From contig NZ_JAVDPZ010000001.1 in NCBI RefSeq assembly GCF_031453995.1, forward strand, positions 162,413 to 226,412: a stretch of DNA of 64,000 bases. The letters run 5' to 3'. Positions 42,119 through 51,655 of the stretch are shown in pieces. The position numbers were made by a program, and so were the translations under genes. Numbering within the stretch: the first letter of the stretch is position 1; each line of letters starts with the position of its first letter. This DNA comes from Nitrobacter vulgaris. Its GTDB lineage: Bacteria; Pseudomonadota; Alphaproteobacteria; Rhizobiales; Xanthobacteraceae. The notes under the pieces are model-generated. The model was given only the letters and a program-made list of their open reading frames with translations, ran no database searches and had not been told where the DNA came from.

Positions 42119-44785
42119 TCAGGTTGTTTCGCGCTGAATCTCTGAGCCGACGGGCGACGACCCGCCTGTCGGCATTGGAGCCGGCCGCAGTCCGATCAAT
42201 TCGGCGCTGCGGATACGGGCATTGCGCCAGAATGAAAACTGGTTGATGCGTGATGTCTCAAGGATGGCAATGGCGACCGCTGACAGGAACGGTAGGCTCT
42301 GGAGCATCAGCACGCCTGCAAAGATGTAGATTTCGGTGACTTCCTTGTGCTGGTTGGATGCGATCAGCACCGCGGCCCCGACCAACAAGAGAACGCCGAT
42401 CACCGCCTCCCAGAATGCTTGAAACTCAATCGACATCCGCGACAGCCCGCCCTTCGAGGTCCGGGCGAAGGCAAGGTGCTCCGTGATAAGTCCCTGTGCG
42501 ACCGCTCGCGATACGGTCCACTGCACTGACATGGCCGCTACCATCGCTCCCAACATCTGCGCAGTTTTTATCGGCACACGAAGGCGATACAGCGCCAGAA
42601 AATGGAGCAGAGACACAACGAACGCAGCAATGATTGGCAATGTCAGGATCTTGTCGGGGATGGCGATGTCGGCGAAGGCGACGATCGGCACCCAGATCAG
42701 GTTCAGGATCGCAACCACGACGCCGAGGCTTTCAGCGCCCAGCCAGTTGAGCCAGCCCAGGGTAAATTCGCGTTTCTGTTCTTGCGACAGGCGGCTCGCG
42801 CCCGGCAGAAAGCGACGCCAGTGCTTCTTGACGATCTGGAAGCCGCCATACGCCCAGCGATGCCGCTGCTTCTTGAAGGCTTCGTAGGTGTCCGGGAGCA
42901 GGCCGTAGCCGTAACGGGTGTTGGTGTAGTGCGTGACCCAGCCATGCTGGGCAATCGCGAGCCCGAGGTCAGTATCCTCGCAAATCGTGTCTCCGGCCCA
43001 GCCGCCGGCCATGTCCATCGCGGCACGGCGGATCAGACACATCGTGCCATGAACGATGATCGCGTTGGCTTCGTTGCGCTGGACCATGCCGATGTCGAAG
43101 AAGCCGGCATATTCTCCGTTCATGACGTAGTGCATCAACGAGCGGTCACCGTCGCGGTGATCCTGCGGCGCCTGAACGAGACCGACGCTGGAATCGTTGA
43201 AGGCCGGCACCAGATCCTTCAACCAGTCGGACTGCACCACATAGTCGGCATCGATGACGCCGATGATCTCGGCGTCAGCGGCGGTGCGCTCCATGGCGAT
43301 GCGCAGCGCTCCCGCCTTGAAGCCCTCAACCTTTTCGGCGTTGATGAACTTGAATCGTTCACCAAGCGCGCGGCAGTGATCCTGGATGGGTTGCCAGAAG
43401 GCTGGGTCGGGTGTGTTGTTGATGATGACGACGCATTCGAAATTCGGATAGTCGAGGCGCGAGACTGCGTCGAGCGTCTGCTTAAGCATCTCGGGCGGCT
43501 CGAAATATGCGGGCACGTGAATCGAGACTTTGGGCAGCGGTGCGTCGGTGGCCGCCTGGACGGCCACCGCCTCCTTGGTAATCAACCGCCGCGGGCGCTC
43601 ACCGAATGCCACTGTCGCGATCTCCTCGATGCGGGCCATCGCGATCAGGATCAGCGGTACAAGCAAAATCAACCCGAGCATTAGTGCGAAAGCCGAGCCC
43701 AAAACGAAGTAATGGCCGGTCCAGTAGGCGAAAACCGTCGCAACCCAGGCGCCGACTCCGTTGGCGGCTGCCGACAGCAGCACAGCCTGCATCACGGTGG
43801 GACGGACGAGTCGCAGAATGGGCAAGGACAGCAGGACGCCGATCAAAAGTGCGATGCCGGCAAGTTTCCAGTAGGCTTCATTGACGACAGGGCCGCTCCA
43901 GGAAAATTTCGGTTCGCGATCCGCGTTGAGGATGCCCCAGTACGGGCCGACGCCACCTTCGAAAAACTTCCAGGGCTGGTCGATGGCTTCGACAATGTTG
44001 TACTCCATGCCGATCGACTGGGCCTTGGCCACAAAATTGCGAAGCGTGGCCGCTTGCTGGAACGGCCCAGGATCGGCGTTCCTGAGATTGTATCCGGCGC
44101 TCGGCCAGCCGAACTCGGCGATTACGATCCGTTTGCCGGGAAAGGCGTCGCGCAGCTTTTGATAGATGATGAGAGCCTGATCAACGGCCTGCTTGCTCGA
44201 AAAGCCTTCCCAATAGGGCAGGATGTGTGCGGCGATGAAGTCGACCGACGATGCAAGTTCAGGATGCTCGAGCCAGATGTTCCAGATTTCACCTGTCGTA
44301 ACCGGTATATTTACGGAACCTTTTACGTGCTGAATGAGCTTGATGAGATCTGAAACCTTTTGGTCACCTCGATAGATCGTTTCGTTGCCGACGACGATGC
44401 CATTGACGTTACCGTTGTGTTTGGCGAGATCGATGGCGGCGAGCATCTCGCGCTCGTTACGCTCGACAAACTTATCGATCCACGCGCCGACCATGACCTT
44501 GAGGCCGAATTCATTGGCAATGGGGGGCACAAGCTCCACGCCGCCGGTTGACGAATACAGGCGGATCGCGCGGGTCAGGGGCGCCAGCGCCTTCATGTCG
44601 GACCGGATTTTCTCGCCGGTAGGGATATTATCGACGTCCGGATGAGCGGTGCCTTCGAAGGGCGCGTAGGAGACGCTGCTCAGAACACCCTTGAAGTCGG
44701 GAGCCGGCTGCCTGTCCTGAAGAACTCCCCAGAGTGCAGCATGTGCAGCGGTCACAAGTACTAGAACGGCGACGACGGCGCGCAT
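42119..44785 (-). CDS. ndvB: Beta-1,3-glucan synthase, GH17 + GT2 (NdvB-like)
   Basis: This encodes an 888-residue inner-membrane protein. Residues about 30-300 form a periplasmic GH17-like domain (GIVVGNETIYRG and IVIAEFGWPSAG hold the two Glu positions). Three membrane helices follow (310-400), then a cytoplasmic GT2 domain with VSIHVPAYFEPPEM, DADYVV, ICEDTDLGLA and KKQRHRWAYGG (QxxRW), and a C-terminal membrane bundle. This is the architecture of Bradyrhizobium NdvB, which makes cyclic beta-1,3/1,6-glucan for osmotic adaptation and nodulation. The first gene right of the island, it belongs to the core chromosome. Confidence 0.8.
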   Translation of the reverse strand: MRAVVAVLVLVTAAHAALWGVLQDRQPAPDFKGVLSSVSYAPFEGTAHPDVDNIPTGEKIRSDMKALAPLTRAIRLYSSTGGVELVPPIANEFGLKVMVGAWIDKFVERNEREMLAAIDLAKHNGNVNGIVVGNETIYRGDQKVSDLIKLIQHVKGSVNIPVTTGEIWNIWLEHPELASSVDFIAAHILPYWEGFSSKQAVDQALIIYQKLRDAFPGKRIVIAEFGWPSAGYNLRNADPGPFQQAATLRNFVAKAQSIGMEYNIVEAIDQPWKFFEGGVGPYWGILNADREPKFSWSGPVVNEAYWKLAGIALLIGVLLSLPILRLVRPTVMQAVLLSAAANGVGAWVATVFAYWTGHYFVLGSAFALMLGLILLVPLILIAMARIEEIATVAFGERPRRLITKEAVAVQAATDAPLPKVSIHVPAYFEPPEMLKQTLDAVSRLDYPNFECVVIINNTPDPAFWQPIQDHCRALGERFKFINAEKVEGFKAGALRIAMERTAADAEIIGVIDADYVVQSDWLKDLVPAFNDSSVGLVQAPQDHRDGDRSLMHYVMNGEYAGFFDIGMVQRNEANAIIVHGTMCLIRRAAMDMAGGWAGDTICEDTDLGLAIAQHGWVTHYTNTRYGYGLLPDTYEAFKKQRHRWAYGGFQIVKKHWRRFLPGASRLSQEQKREFTLGWLNWLGAESLGVVVAILNLIWVPIVAFADIAIPDKILTLPIIAAFVVSLLHFLALYRLRVPIKTAQMLGAMVAAMSVQWTVSRAVAQGLITEHLAFARTSKGGLSRMSIEFQAFWEAVIGVLLLVGAAVLIASNQHKEVTEIYIFAGVLMLQSLPFLSAVAIAILETSRINQFSFWRNARIRSAELIGLRPAPMPTGGSSPVGSEIQRETT

Positions 44786-44970
44786 CGCGACTAAACCATG
44801 AGGGGCGTGCCTGCCAGAAACGCGGACCTGCCCCTAGGTCCGACCGACACATCAGCAGACATAATTCTGCGACATAATTTTACAACTGGTATGACGCCAT
44901 GGCGTTTTGAGGGCGGTTCCGCGCTTTAGCCTCGAAAATCCAGTATCGTTCTTGGCGGTCGCAGCGGCAA

Positions 44971-45537
44971 TTATTTCTTCGGCGCGGCGGGAGCTGGAGC
45001 CGGCTTCGGTGGAGGGGGAGTCGCGGGCGCGGGATTAGTTGCCGGGGAAGAAGCCTCAGCGCCAGGCTCGGACGGTTGTGCATCCGGATTGATCCAGCAG
45101 GTATGAACGCGGCCGCTCAGCGCATCGGGCGCCTTGGGGTCAATAGGTCCGAACCGGACCAGACAACGGAATGCCGCCTGGACGTGACCACCCGGGCATC
45201 CGAAGCGATCGTAGAGATCGAGATGACGGAAGGCCGTATCCAGGTCATCGCGCCACATCAGAAGAACTACGCGTCGGCCGAGCCAGACGCATTCCGGATT
45301 TCCTGCCGGACCATCAATGACGCGCGCGGCTTCGACGAATTCGTCGGTTTTGCGCTGACTGTCTTTGGCGCCGTCGGCTCCATTTGTCGCGCTCCCCGCG
45401 GCTGGCTTGTTTTGATCCTGAGCTCGAAGATCGCCGCTTTGCGCGATCGCTCCGCCGATGCTGAACAGCAAGGCGAAGCCGGAAACGGCAAGACCACGCA
45501 ACAACGCTTTCTCAAACCCAAACAGCATTCGACGCAT
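44971..45537 (-). CDS. ndvD: Exported beta-glucan biosynthesis accessory protein (NdvD-like)
   Basis: This encodes a 188-residue exported protein: signal peptide (RGLAVSGFALLFSIGGAIAQ), a core with GNPECVWLGRRVVLLMWRDD, DLYDRFGCPGGHVQAAFRCL and CWINPDAQP, and a Pro/Ala-rich tail. Its three conserved Cys-Trp patches are unusual. It lies between the GH17-GT2 synthase and the divergent GH17 membrane protein, the position of ndvD in Bradyrhizobium, a small gene reported to be needed for cyclic glucan synthesis. The name rests mainly on position. Confidence 0.6.
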   Translation of the reverse strand: MRRMLFGFEKALLRGLAVSGFALLFSIGGAIAQSGDLRAQDQNKPAAGSATNGADGAKDSQRKTDEFVEAARVIDGPAGNPECVWLGRRVVLLMWRDDLDTAFRHLDLYDRFGCPGGHVQAAFRCLVRFGPIDPKAPDALSGRVHTCWINPDAQPSEPGAEASSPATNPAPATPPPPKPAPAPAAPKK

Positions 45538-45713
45538 GAAAGTCCCCCGACTCTTGCCCGCCGCAACCGCGCAATCAGATGACGGGCAAATTGGTCCCCA
45601 ATGCGGCGAGGCGCCCCGGTCGCTCCATCAGGATTCCCAAATGACGGAGATTTTGGATTTTGTCCAGCAGACGAGCGGCTTGACTGCATCGGGGTAACAC
45701 GTGGCCTGAATGA

Positions 45714-47408
45714 TTGTGGTCGGAAGGCGGCTGCTCTTGGCAGAAAGGCCCCGACAAGCTAATCGGACGACTCTTGCGGAGGATAGGGCCGATTTCATTT
45801 CGTACGCCACTGGCGCTTCTCATCATTTCGCTAGGTTTGATCGCGGCAGTGTGGTGGTGGCTCGCCGCGCCGATCCAGCTTGCGCGGGCTCCGATCGACC
45901 CGGCAGCGAAACTGGAATGCGTATCCTATGCACCGTTCCGGGGTCAGCAGACCCCACTGGTCGCCACAACCGAGATTGCGCCTGAGCAGATTGCTGAAGA
46001 TCTTGCCCAATTGGCCAAGATCTCGAAGTGCGTCAGGACCTACTCGATCGAAAACGGCCTCGACCGGCTGCCCGCTCTTGCCAAGAAGGTTGACCTCAAG
46101 GTCATCCAGGGCATCTGGCTCGGCAATAACCGGCTGAAGAATCTCGCCCAAATCAACATCGCGATCCGTCTTGCGAAGGAGTATCCCGACGTCATCACCG
46201 CGATCGTGGTCGGCAACGAGGTTCTGCTGCGCGGGGAAATGACGGCCTCCGATCTGACAGCGAACATCCGGCTGGTGAAGTCACAGGTGACGGTGCCGGT
46301 GACCTATGCGGATGTCTGGGAATACTGGTTGCGCAACCGCGAGGTCTATGACGCTGTCGATTTCGTTACCATCCACATCCTGCCCTACTGGGAGGATTTT
46401 CCGATTCGCGCGCGTAACGCAGCCGCGCATATCGGCGCCATTCGAAAGCAAGTCGCCGCGGCCTTTCCCGCCAAGGAAATCCTGATCGGCGAAACCGGAT
46501 GGCCGAGCGCCGGCCGGATGCGGGAGGGCGCGCTGCCCTCTCGGGCCAATCAAGCGCGTGTGGTGTCCGAAATTCTCGACATGGCGCAGCGCGAAAAATT
46601 TCGCGTCAACCTGATCGAGGCCTACGACCAGCCATGGAAACGCCAGCTTGAGGGCACGGTCGGCGGCAACTGGGGCTTGATCGAGGCCACCCGGCGTATG
46701 CTGAAATATCCAGCCGGCGAACCCGTCCGCAATTTCCCACTCTGGAAAATCCAGATGGCCACGGGAATGGGATTGTGTGTCCTTGTTTTCGCGGTCGCCA
46801 TGTTGACGTTGCGGCGGAAGCCTTGGAAACCGCGGTGGATGTCCTGGATCGCGGTCGCGGTCTCGGCGACCTCGGCGGGAATCCTGCTCGGAGTTGCCGC
46901 AGACAAGCTGTGTCAAGAGAGTTACGGACTAGGCAACTCGCTGCGCTGGGGTCTGCTGCTGGCGGCGGGAGTCGTCTCTCCGTTACTGGGTGCGAACGCC
47001 CTGATGTCGGGACGCGCGCTGCCGACGTTCGTCGAATTGATCGGTCCCCGCCCGGGCCGCACCGGCTCGGTGCTGACGGTGATGCTGGGAATTACGCTGC
47101 TCGTAACCACCTTGATCGCGGCGGAGACGGCGCTTGGCTTCGTCTTCGATCCACGGTACCGGGATTTTCCCTTCGCTGCGCTGGCAATGGCCGTGGTGCC
47201 GTTCTGGGCGTTGGCATGGCTCAATCGTCCGCTCGTCGGCGTTCGACCCGTCGCGGAATCGGTTTTTGCCGGTCTACTGATGATTGCTGCGGTTTATGTC
47301 GGATTTAACGAAGGTCCGAAGAACTGGCAGTCGCTTTGGACCTGTCTGATGTACGCCGTGCTTGGGATTACGCTGTGGCGGGCGCGGGCCGCGCAAACCC
47401 CAGAATAA
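45714..47408 (+). CDS. ndvC: GH17-domain membrane protein (NdvC-like)
   Basis: This encodes a 564-residue protein: one N-terminal helix (about 31-52), a periplasmic GH17 domain (65-330, with AIVVGNEVLLRG and EILIGETGWPSAG) and about seven C-terminal membrane helices. In Bradyrhizobium, NdvC of this size resembles yeast beta-glucan transferases and adds the beta-1,6 branches to the glucan. The TTG start at 45714 is uncertain and the true start may be a little downstream. It is divergent from ndvD and ends convergently, overlapping the next membrane-protein gene by 41 bp. Confidence 0.72.
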   Translation: MWSEGGCSWQKGPDKLIGRLLRRIGPISFRTPLALLIISLGLIAAVWWWLAAPIQLARAPIDPAAKLECVSYAPFRGQQTPLVATTEIAPEQIAEDLAQLAKISKCVRTYSIENGLDRLPALAKKVDLKVIQGIWLGNNRLKNLAQINIAIRLAKEYPDVITAIVVGNEVLLRGEMTASDLTANIRLVKSQVTVPVTYADVWEYWLRNREVYDAVDFVTIHILPYWEDFPIRARNAAAHIGAIRKQVAAAFPAKEILIGETGWPSAGRMREGALPSRANQARVVSEILDMAQREKFRVNLIEAYDQPWKRQLEGTVGGNWGLIEATRRMLKYPAGEPVRNFPLWKIQMATGMGLCVLVFAVAMLTLRRKPWKPRWMSWIAVAVSATSAGILLGVAADKLCQESYGLGNSLRWGLLLAAGVVSPLLGANALMSGRALPTFVELIGPRPGRTGSVLTVMLGITLLVTTLIAAETALGFVFDPRYRDFPFAALAMAVVPFWALAWLNRPLVGVRPVAESVFAGLLMIAAVYVGFNEGPKNWQSLWTCLMYAVLGITLWRARAAQTPE

Positions 47409-47748
47409 GCAGGCCGATTGCAAGACCCGAAAGGCCGACATTATAGAGTACGATTCCGACGCCGGCGGCGACGAGCCCCGCGGTCAACAGCACGATCGAC
47501 GGCCGGATCACATGCAGCACTGCGACGACCAGCGCCGTAATGCCGAAGACATGGTTGCGAAACAGATACGTTGCGACGCTTCGGCCCCTGCACAGCATGG
47601 TTTGCAGGCCGGCGTCGCAAGCCAGTGATACCGTAGACAGCTCGATCGCAAGATAACGAAGATAGAGCGCGTAACCGACGCTCAAGAAGCCCACGATCAG
47701 CAGCCATTGCACCTGATAAGCCGTCAGTCGGAACGGATCTTTTTTCAT
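47368..47748 (-). CDS. Four-helix membrane protein of unknown function
   Basis: This encodes a protein of about 126 residues with four membrane helices (WLLIVGFLSVGYALYLRYLA, FGITALVVAVLHVI, IVLLTAGLVAAGVGIVLYNV, LAIGLLILGFA). MKKDPFRLTAYQ looks like the natural start; an ATG at 47811 is possible. It has no catalytic motif. Its 3' end lies inside the 3' end of the ndvC-like gene on the other strand, a tight convergent arrangement. Confidence 0.65.
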   Translation of the reverse strand: MKKDPFRLTAYQVQWLLIVGFLSVGYALYLRYLAIELSTVSLACDAGLQTMLCRGRSVATYLFRNHVFGITALVVAVLHVIRPSIVLLTAGLVAAGVGIVLYNVGLSGLAIGLLILGFARPAPATA

Positions 47749-47810
47749 CGCGTGAATATGATCCGGATCTGTGGACCCCACAACCCGAAATCCGGCCCTT
47801 TCCGGATGCA

Positions 47811-49158
47811 TCAGTGTGAAACGGAAGCACCGAATGTCGACGGCTTTGGCGGCAGGGGCAAGGGCGGGGGTGGAGCCGGTGCTTCGACGCTTGTCGACTT
47901 CCGGCTATACCGATGTCGCGACGCGTGCGCTGCGTTCGGCCTTTTTGTTGCGAGGGCAATATCGTTGTCTTTGCTGTCTTCGAGAAGGCGCTGGCCGTCG
48001 AAAACGGCGGTATCGCAGGTTCTGCCGTTCTCGGATAGCACAGCGCAAATCCTCGCCGCGGCTGCCGCGTCGGCCAGCGGCCCGGCGACCAGGCGCATCT
48101 GCGTGCCGCTCCCGTTGTTGGTTTCCTTCAGCACGATGATCGGATGCAGCGGAGTCAGTTCTTTTGCCTCTAATTTCAGAAGGCCTTGCCAAAGCGCTCG
48201 CAAACCTTTGATCGAACTCGCGCTTCCGAGATTGACGCCGAAATCGGTGCGCGGCGCCGGAACGGGGCTAGGGTATGAATGTGGCTGCACGGCATGCGAT
48301 CGTAGGAATGGAGGCAGCTACGATTTGCGCTTCCTTATGATCAAGGTTTCGCTCGGGTTCGGTTTCGGTCCCTCGGGTTGCCGTTTGATCTTGTCCGCGA
48401 GGCAGTGTTGCGGGCGGATCATGTGCGGCCGGCGCGGGCTGTGCTGCGGCTTCAGGCGCGATGGGTGTCGCAACCGCCGCGGATGACTCCTTTCCATGCG
48501 TGGTCGGCGTGAACGACGAACCTGCGGTGGGAGAGGGTGTTGGCTGAATGTTTGCGGACCTCGATGAAGCATCCGCGGGGGAGGGGGTGGCGACCAGGGG
48601 CTTCACCGCCGCCGCGGTGGTGGAAGCAACCGGTGCAGAGAGAGGCGCATCCGTAGAAGCATTTCTGGTTGTCGATGCGTCTAAACCCGATGAGTCCGGT
48701 TGTCTGGCTGGATCGGGCTCAATAGCCGGCGGCATGGAGGCCGTAATCGTTACGGCGTCGGTTCCTCGCGCCGCGTTCCGGCTAATGGAGCCGGTGACGG
48801 ATTCGAATCCCTGTTCGAGCGCGGCGATACGGGCAAACAGCCGGTCGCGATCACCGTTCAATGTGTCGATAGCGGACGAAAGTCGTCTTATTTCCTTCTT
48901 GGCCGCTTCCGCAATCTCCAAATGTGACGATTGCTTTGCGAGATCGGTGGCGACGACTTGGTGGGGCCGGATACCCGCACCGGAATTGTAAGCCAGGAGA
49001 GCGACGATTACGGCCCCGACTGACCCGACGCCCCAGAATCCGAGCCGCAATAAAGCGCGGCGGTCGAATCCTTCCTCTTCGGCAAGAAAGCCGCCCGGCC
49101 AGCCACCGCTTTCGGTGGCCTGCACGCCTTCGGCTAAACCATTCTGATTCTTCGCCAT
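47811..49158 (-). pseudogene. Membrane-anchored envelope gene split by a frameshift
   Basis: Two minus-strand frames belong together. The first (49158 to 48268, 296 residues) has a membrane helix (about 39-60), a short coiled coil (IRRLSSAIDTLNGDRDRLFA) and a long Pro/Ser/Thr linker. The second (48290 to 47811) starts with RTDFGVNLGSASSIKGLRAL and has a SPOR-like fold (MRLVAGPLADAAAAARICAV). A helix-linker-SPOR order is common for envelope proteins, and the frame switch lies at 48270-48290 with no sign of a separate start. A single-base indel or a sequencing error would explain it. Confidence 0.65.
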
Positions 49159-49647
49159 AACGATGACGCCGGGCCCCCGCTCCGAATCATGTCCGGATGT
49201 TAACAGGAAACCTGCTCGATCTCAGGGAGGTTGGCGGTTTTCACTTTCGACAAAAAAAGCTTAATGACGGCGACGTTTGATGCGCTAACCACGAGAACGA
49301 ACACTCAAAGCCTTCTGCAACAGCTTAGGCTGGCTCACCCACCTAAAAACGTCTGTTGTTTGGAAACGGTATTTTCCAGCGGTGGCTCACCGCGCCGGGA
49401 GTGTCCTTCCCTTGTTAGGACCGCCGAGCAGCGGGCAGGGCGTCGTTGCTCCAAAATCGAAGCACCACCGCAACGCGCGTCAGGCCGCCCCCTGCGCGTT
49501 AGGCGCGCGCTCAGGACGATGGCAGAGGCCATCGAACGGATTCCCGTTCCTATAACCAAAAGGAGGCAAGACGACTGACGGCCGGCACGCGCCGCCCGGC
49601 AAGCTCGCGGCGTTAATTTTACATCATCGAATCGCAAAGGATTGAAA
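49159..49647. other. Intergenic region, no gene seen
   Basis: About 490 bp with short unconvincing frames on both strands. It marks the change from core genes to accessory DNA. The ATG at 49648 is preceded by AAAGGA. Confidence 0.45.
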
Positions 49648-49818
49648 ATGACCGACCTCGACCTCGACATCGTCAAAGACCTTGACCCGAAAATAGTACT
49701 CGCAAATTACGCCGAATCACTCGCGACCAGTTTGGAAGGGACCGAGGGAGTCATTCTCGGGCCGACCGACACAGAGGTCATTGTTATGGCGCTTCGCCAT
49801 ACCGCAGCAAGCATCTGA
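49648..49818 (+). CDS. Small hypothetical protein, 56 residues
   Basis: This short gene encodes an acidic peptide starting MTDLDLDIVKDLDPKIV and ending MALRHTAASI. It has a good ribosome site (AAAGGA, 8 bases upstream) and is followed 34 bp later by a clean terminator. No known domain. The gene-plus-terminator layout supports real expression. Confidence 0.55.
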   Translation: MTDLDLDIVKDLDPKIVLANYAESLATSLEGTEGVILGPTDTEVIVMALRHTAASI

Positions 49819-49850
49819 TGTTTGGCTCAGGAGGCTTGATCAACCCCCCA

Positions 49851-49878
49851 AACCCCGCCACTCGGCGGGGTTTTTTGT
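49851..49878 (+). terminator. Rho-independent terminator
   Basis: CCCCGCC (49853-49859) and GGCGGGG (49864-49870) pair across ACTC, with AA/TT extending the stem, followed by six Ts. It is a strong intrinsic terminator after the 56-residue gene. Confidence 0.85.
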
Positions 49879-50023
49879 AACATCTCTGTAGCAAATGCGA
49901 GAAACCGCTGCGGTGCAGGCATTTCTTGCGTGTCGATTTGGGGATACCAAAACAGACTCTTAAGCCCCATCGCAACCCGTCATAGTAGGTCGCATCAGGT
50001 CATTCTGAGTCGGAGCTACACTA

Positions 50024-50221
50024 ATGAACGACATTCTTCTCACCGAAGCCGAGACGGCGAATTTTCTGGGCAAGTCTATTGTCACGCTGGGTCGCTGGCG
50101 TCGCCAGGGTTATGGACCGAAGGCTGTCCGTGTGGGGCGCTCGCCGCGTTACACGCGCCAGAGCCTGGCGGAATTTATGAACGCCAGCGCCATCCAACCC
50201 GGCGGCAGGTCCGCTGCATAA
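50024..50221 (+). CDS. AlpA/MerR-like DNA-binding protein (excisionase type)
   Basis: This encodes a 65-residue protein: LLTEAETANFLGKSIVTLGR WRR-type helix-turn-helix followed by YGPKAVRVGRSPRYTRQSLA, the wing and second helix of AlpA/Xis-like regulators that recruit integrases or switch on element genes. GGAG lies upstream of the ATG. It opens a five-gene plus-strand cluster that ends with a primase and a helicase-like ATPase. Confidence 0.75.
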   Translation: MNDILLTEAETANFLGKSIVTLGRWRRQGYGPKAVRVGRSPRYTRQSLAEFMNASAIQPGGRSAA

Positions 50222-50286
50222 TGCAAAAACCCGCACGCTGGCGGCGGCGGGCTCTTTGCATCAACGAGTAGATAGGAACACGCAAC

Positions 50287-50646
50287 ATGTATATCGAAAA
50301 TAAGAAAACTGCAACGCAATCCGACAGCCCGTTTCCCGCGCATCTTCCGTTCCGTCTGACTCTGGAACGATCGCCGGAGTTTCGCCCTGACTATTTCACG
50401 TTCACTATCGCCACCGACGACCCGGAAATTTCCGCGACCGGAGACAAGTGGGACGCGTTCTCCGATCTGCGTTTTGAACCCGGCACGTGTCTGCTGATGC
50501 TCACCGATCCAAACCGCCTTAGCGGAAAGGGAAACCTTCGGCTGACGGCAAATCCGGATTGGTGGGGACGGCATAAGATGTCGGACGCCGAACTTTGGCG
50601 GCTGGCGATGAGGGTGATTGAGCCGGAAGTGAGTGCCTGTCAATGA
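50287..50646 (+). CDS. Hypothetical protein of the replication module
   Basis: This encodes a 119-residue protein without recognisable motif; beta-rich (FRLTLERSPEFRPDYFTFTI, then WDAFSDLRFEPGTCLLML) with a C-terminal helix (AELWRLAMRVIEPEV). AGGAA precedes the ATG. It overlaps the next small gene by 4 bp (ATGA), so it belongs to the primase operon. Confidence 0.6.
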   Translation: MYIENKKTATQSDSPFPAHLPFRLTLERSPEFRPDYFTFTIATDDPEISATGDKWDAFSDLRFEPGTCLLMLTDPNRLSGKGNLRLTANPDWWGRHKMSDAELWRLAMRVIEPEVSACQ

Positions 50647-50738
50647 ATGCCACCGAATTTGAAGAGTGCGCGCGCGCATTGATTGAGCGTGGATTTAGTC
50701 CACTGCCTCTCAGGCCGGCGATTCAGGCCGAAGCGTGA
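50643..50738 (+). CDS. 31-residue ORF resembling the start of a prim-pol protein
   Basis: MNATEFEECARALIERGFSP then LPLRP is the kind of opening (ALxxRGFxPLPLRP) seen in bifunctional primase/polymerase proteins of phages and plasmids, but it stops after 31 codons. Its ATG overlaps the stop before it and its stop overlaps the ATG after it. It may be a remnant after the main domain was lost, or a coupling peptide. Confidence 0.35.
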   Translation: MNATEFEECARALIERGFSPLPLRPAIQAEA

Positions 50739-51655
50739 TGACAACCGACCTCGCCCCCATCAGAGCCGCGCTGTCGACCAGCATGAGCGATCTTGCGCAC
50801 GTCCTTTTTGGTGAGCCGAACCGGCGTATGTCAAACCGCCGCGAATTGCGGTTCGGCAGGAAAGGAAGTCTCGCCGTCGTGATTGCCGGACCGAAAGCCG
50901 GCTCATGGTGTGACCACGAAACCAACAAAGGCGGCGGGCCGCTTGACCTGATCATGGTTGCGCGCGAATGCAGCTTCCGTGACGCGTTGGACACGGCGCG
51001 TGACTTCCTGGGCGGCTCGATGCCGGAAGCGTCTCCAGCGCCAGAGATCGTTCTGCGAGCCACCGATGACGACGACGAAGAGATTCGCATCGCGCGTGCA
51101 ATGTCGTACTGGAATCGATCGCACGACCCGCGCGGAACGGTCGTCGAGACATATCTCGCATCGCGCTGCATCGTGCTGCCGGAAGGCGTCGCCGGTGAGG
51201 TTATCCGCTTTTGCCCAGGCCCGCGCTCAATGGTGGCGCTGCTGCGCGACATTCACACTAGCGAGCCCTGCGGTATTCATCGGACGTTTCTGAACGCTAA
51301 CGGCACGAAGATCGAAAAAAAGATGCTCGGGCGCGCGAAGGGTGCCGCGATCAAGCTGAGCCCGGACGAGGATGTGACCCACGGCCTGCACATCGGTGAA
51401 GGCATCGAGTCCACCCTATCATTCATGATGGCTGGTTACGCGCCAGCCTGGGCGCTCGGAAGCGCCGGCTCCATCGAAGCGTTCCCGGTTCTGCCGGGAA
51501 TCGAAACACTGACAATCTTCACTGAGAACGACCGGGCGAGTGAGCGCGCCGCGAACGTGTGCGCCGACCGCTGGCTCGAAGCTGACCGCGAGATGACATT
51601 CGCTACGCCGCAGCACGGCGACGGCAACGATATTCTGAAGGAAGTAGCGGCATGA
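50738..51655 (+). CDS. Toprim-domain DNA primase
   Basis: This encodes a 305-residue protein similar to phage and plasmid Toprim primases. The N-terminal part has GPKAGSWCDHETNKGGGPLD, typical of the module before the catalytic core. The Toprim region holds GLHIGEGIESTLSFM-like (LHIGEGIESTLSFMMAG, catalytic Glu) and TIFTENDRASERAA (acidic patch). ATG 50738 overlaps the previous stop; a GTG at 50735 is an alternative. It overlaps the helicase-like gene downstream by ATGA, as partners in replication initiation often do. Confidence 0.8.
   Translation: MTTDLAPIRAALSTSMSDLAHVLFGEPNRRMSNRRELRFGRKGSLAVVIAGPKAGSWCDHETNKGGGPLDLIMVARECSFRDALDTARDFLGGSMPEASPAPEIVLRATDDDDEEIRIARAMSYWNRSHDPRGTVVETYLASRCIVLPEGVAGEVIRFCPGPRSMVALLRDIHTSEPCGIHRTFLNANGTKIEKKMLGRAKGAAIKLSPDEDVTHGLHIGEGIESTLSFMMAGYAPAWALGSAGSIEAFPVLPGIETLTIFTENDRASERAANVCADRWLEADREMTFATPQHGDGNDILKEVAA

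Noticed and set aside
42602..43684. 360-codon frame antisense to ndvB
   Set aside because: The ndvB strand has full GT2 motifs; this frame has none.
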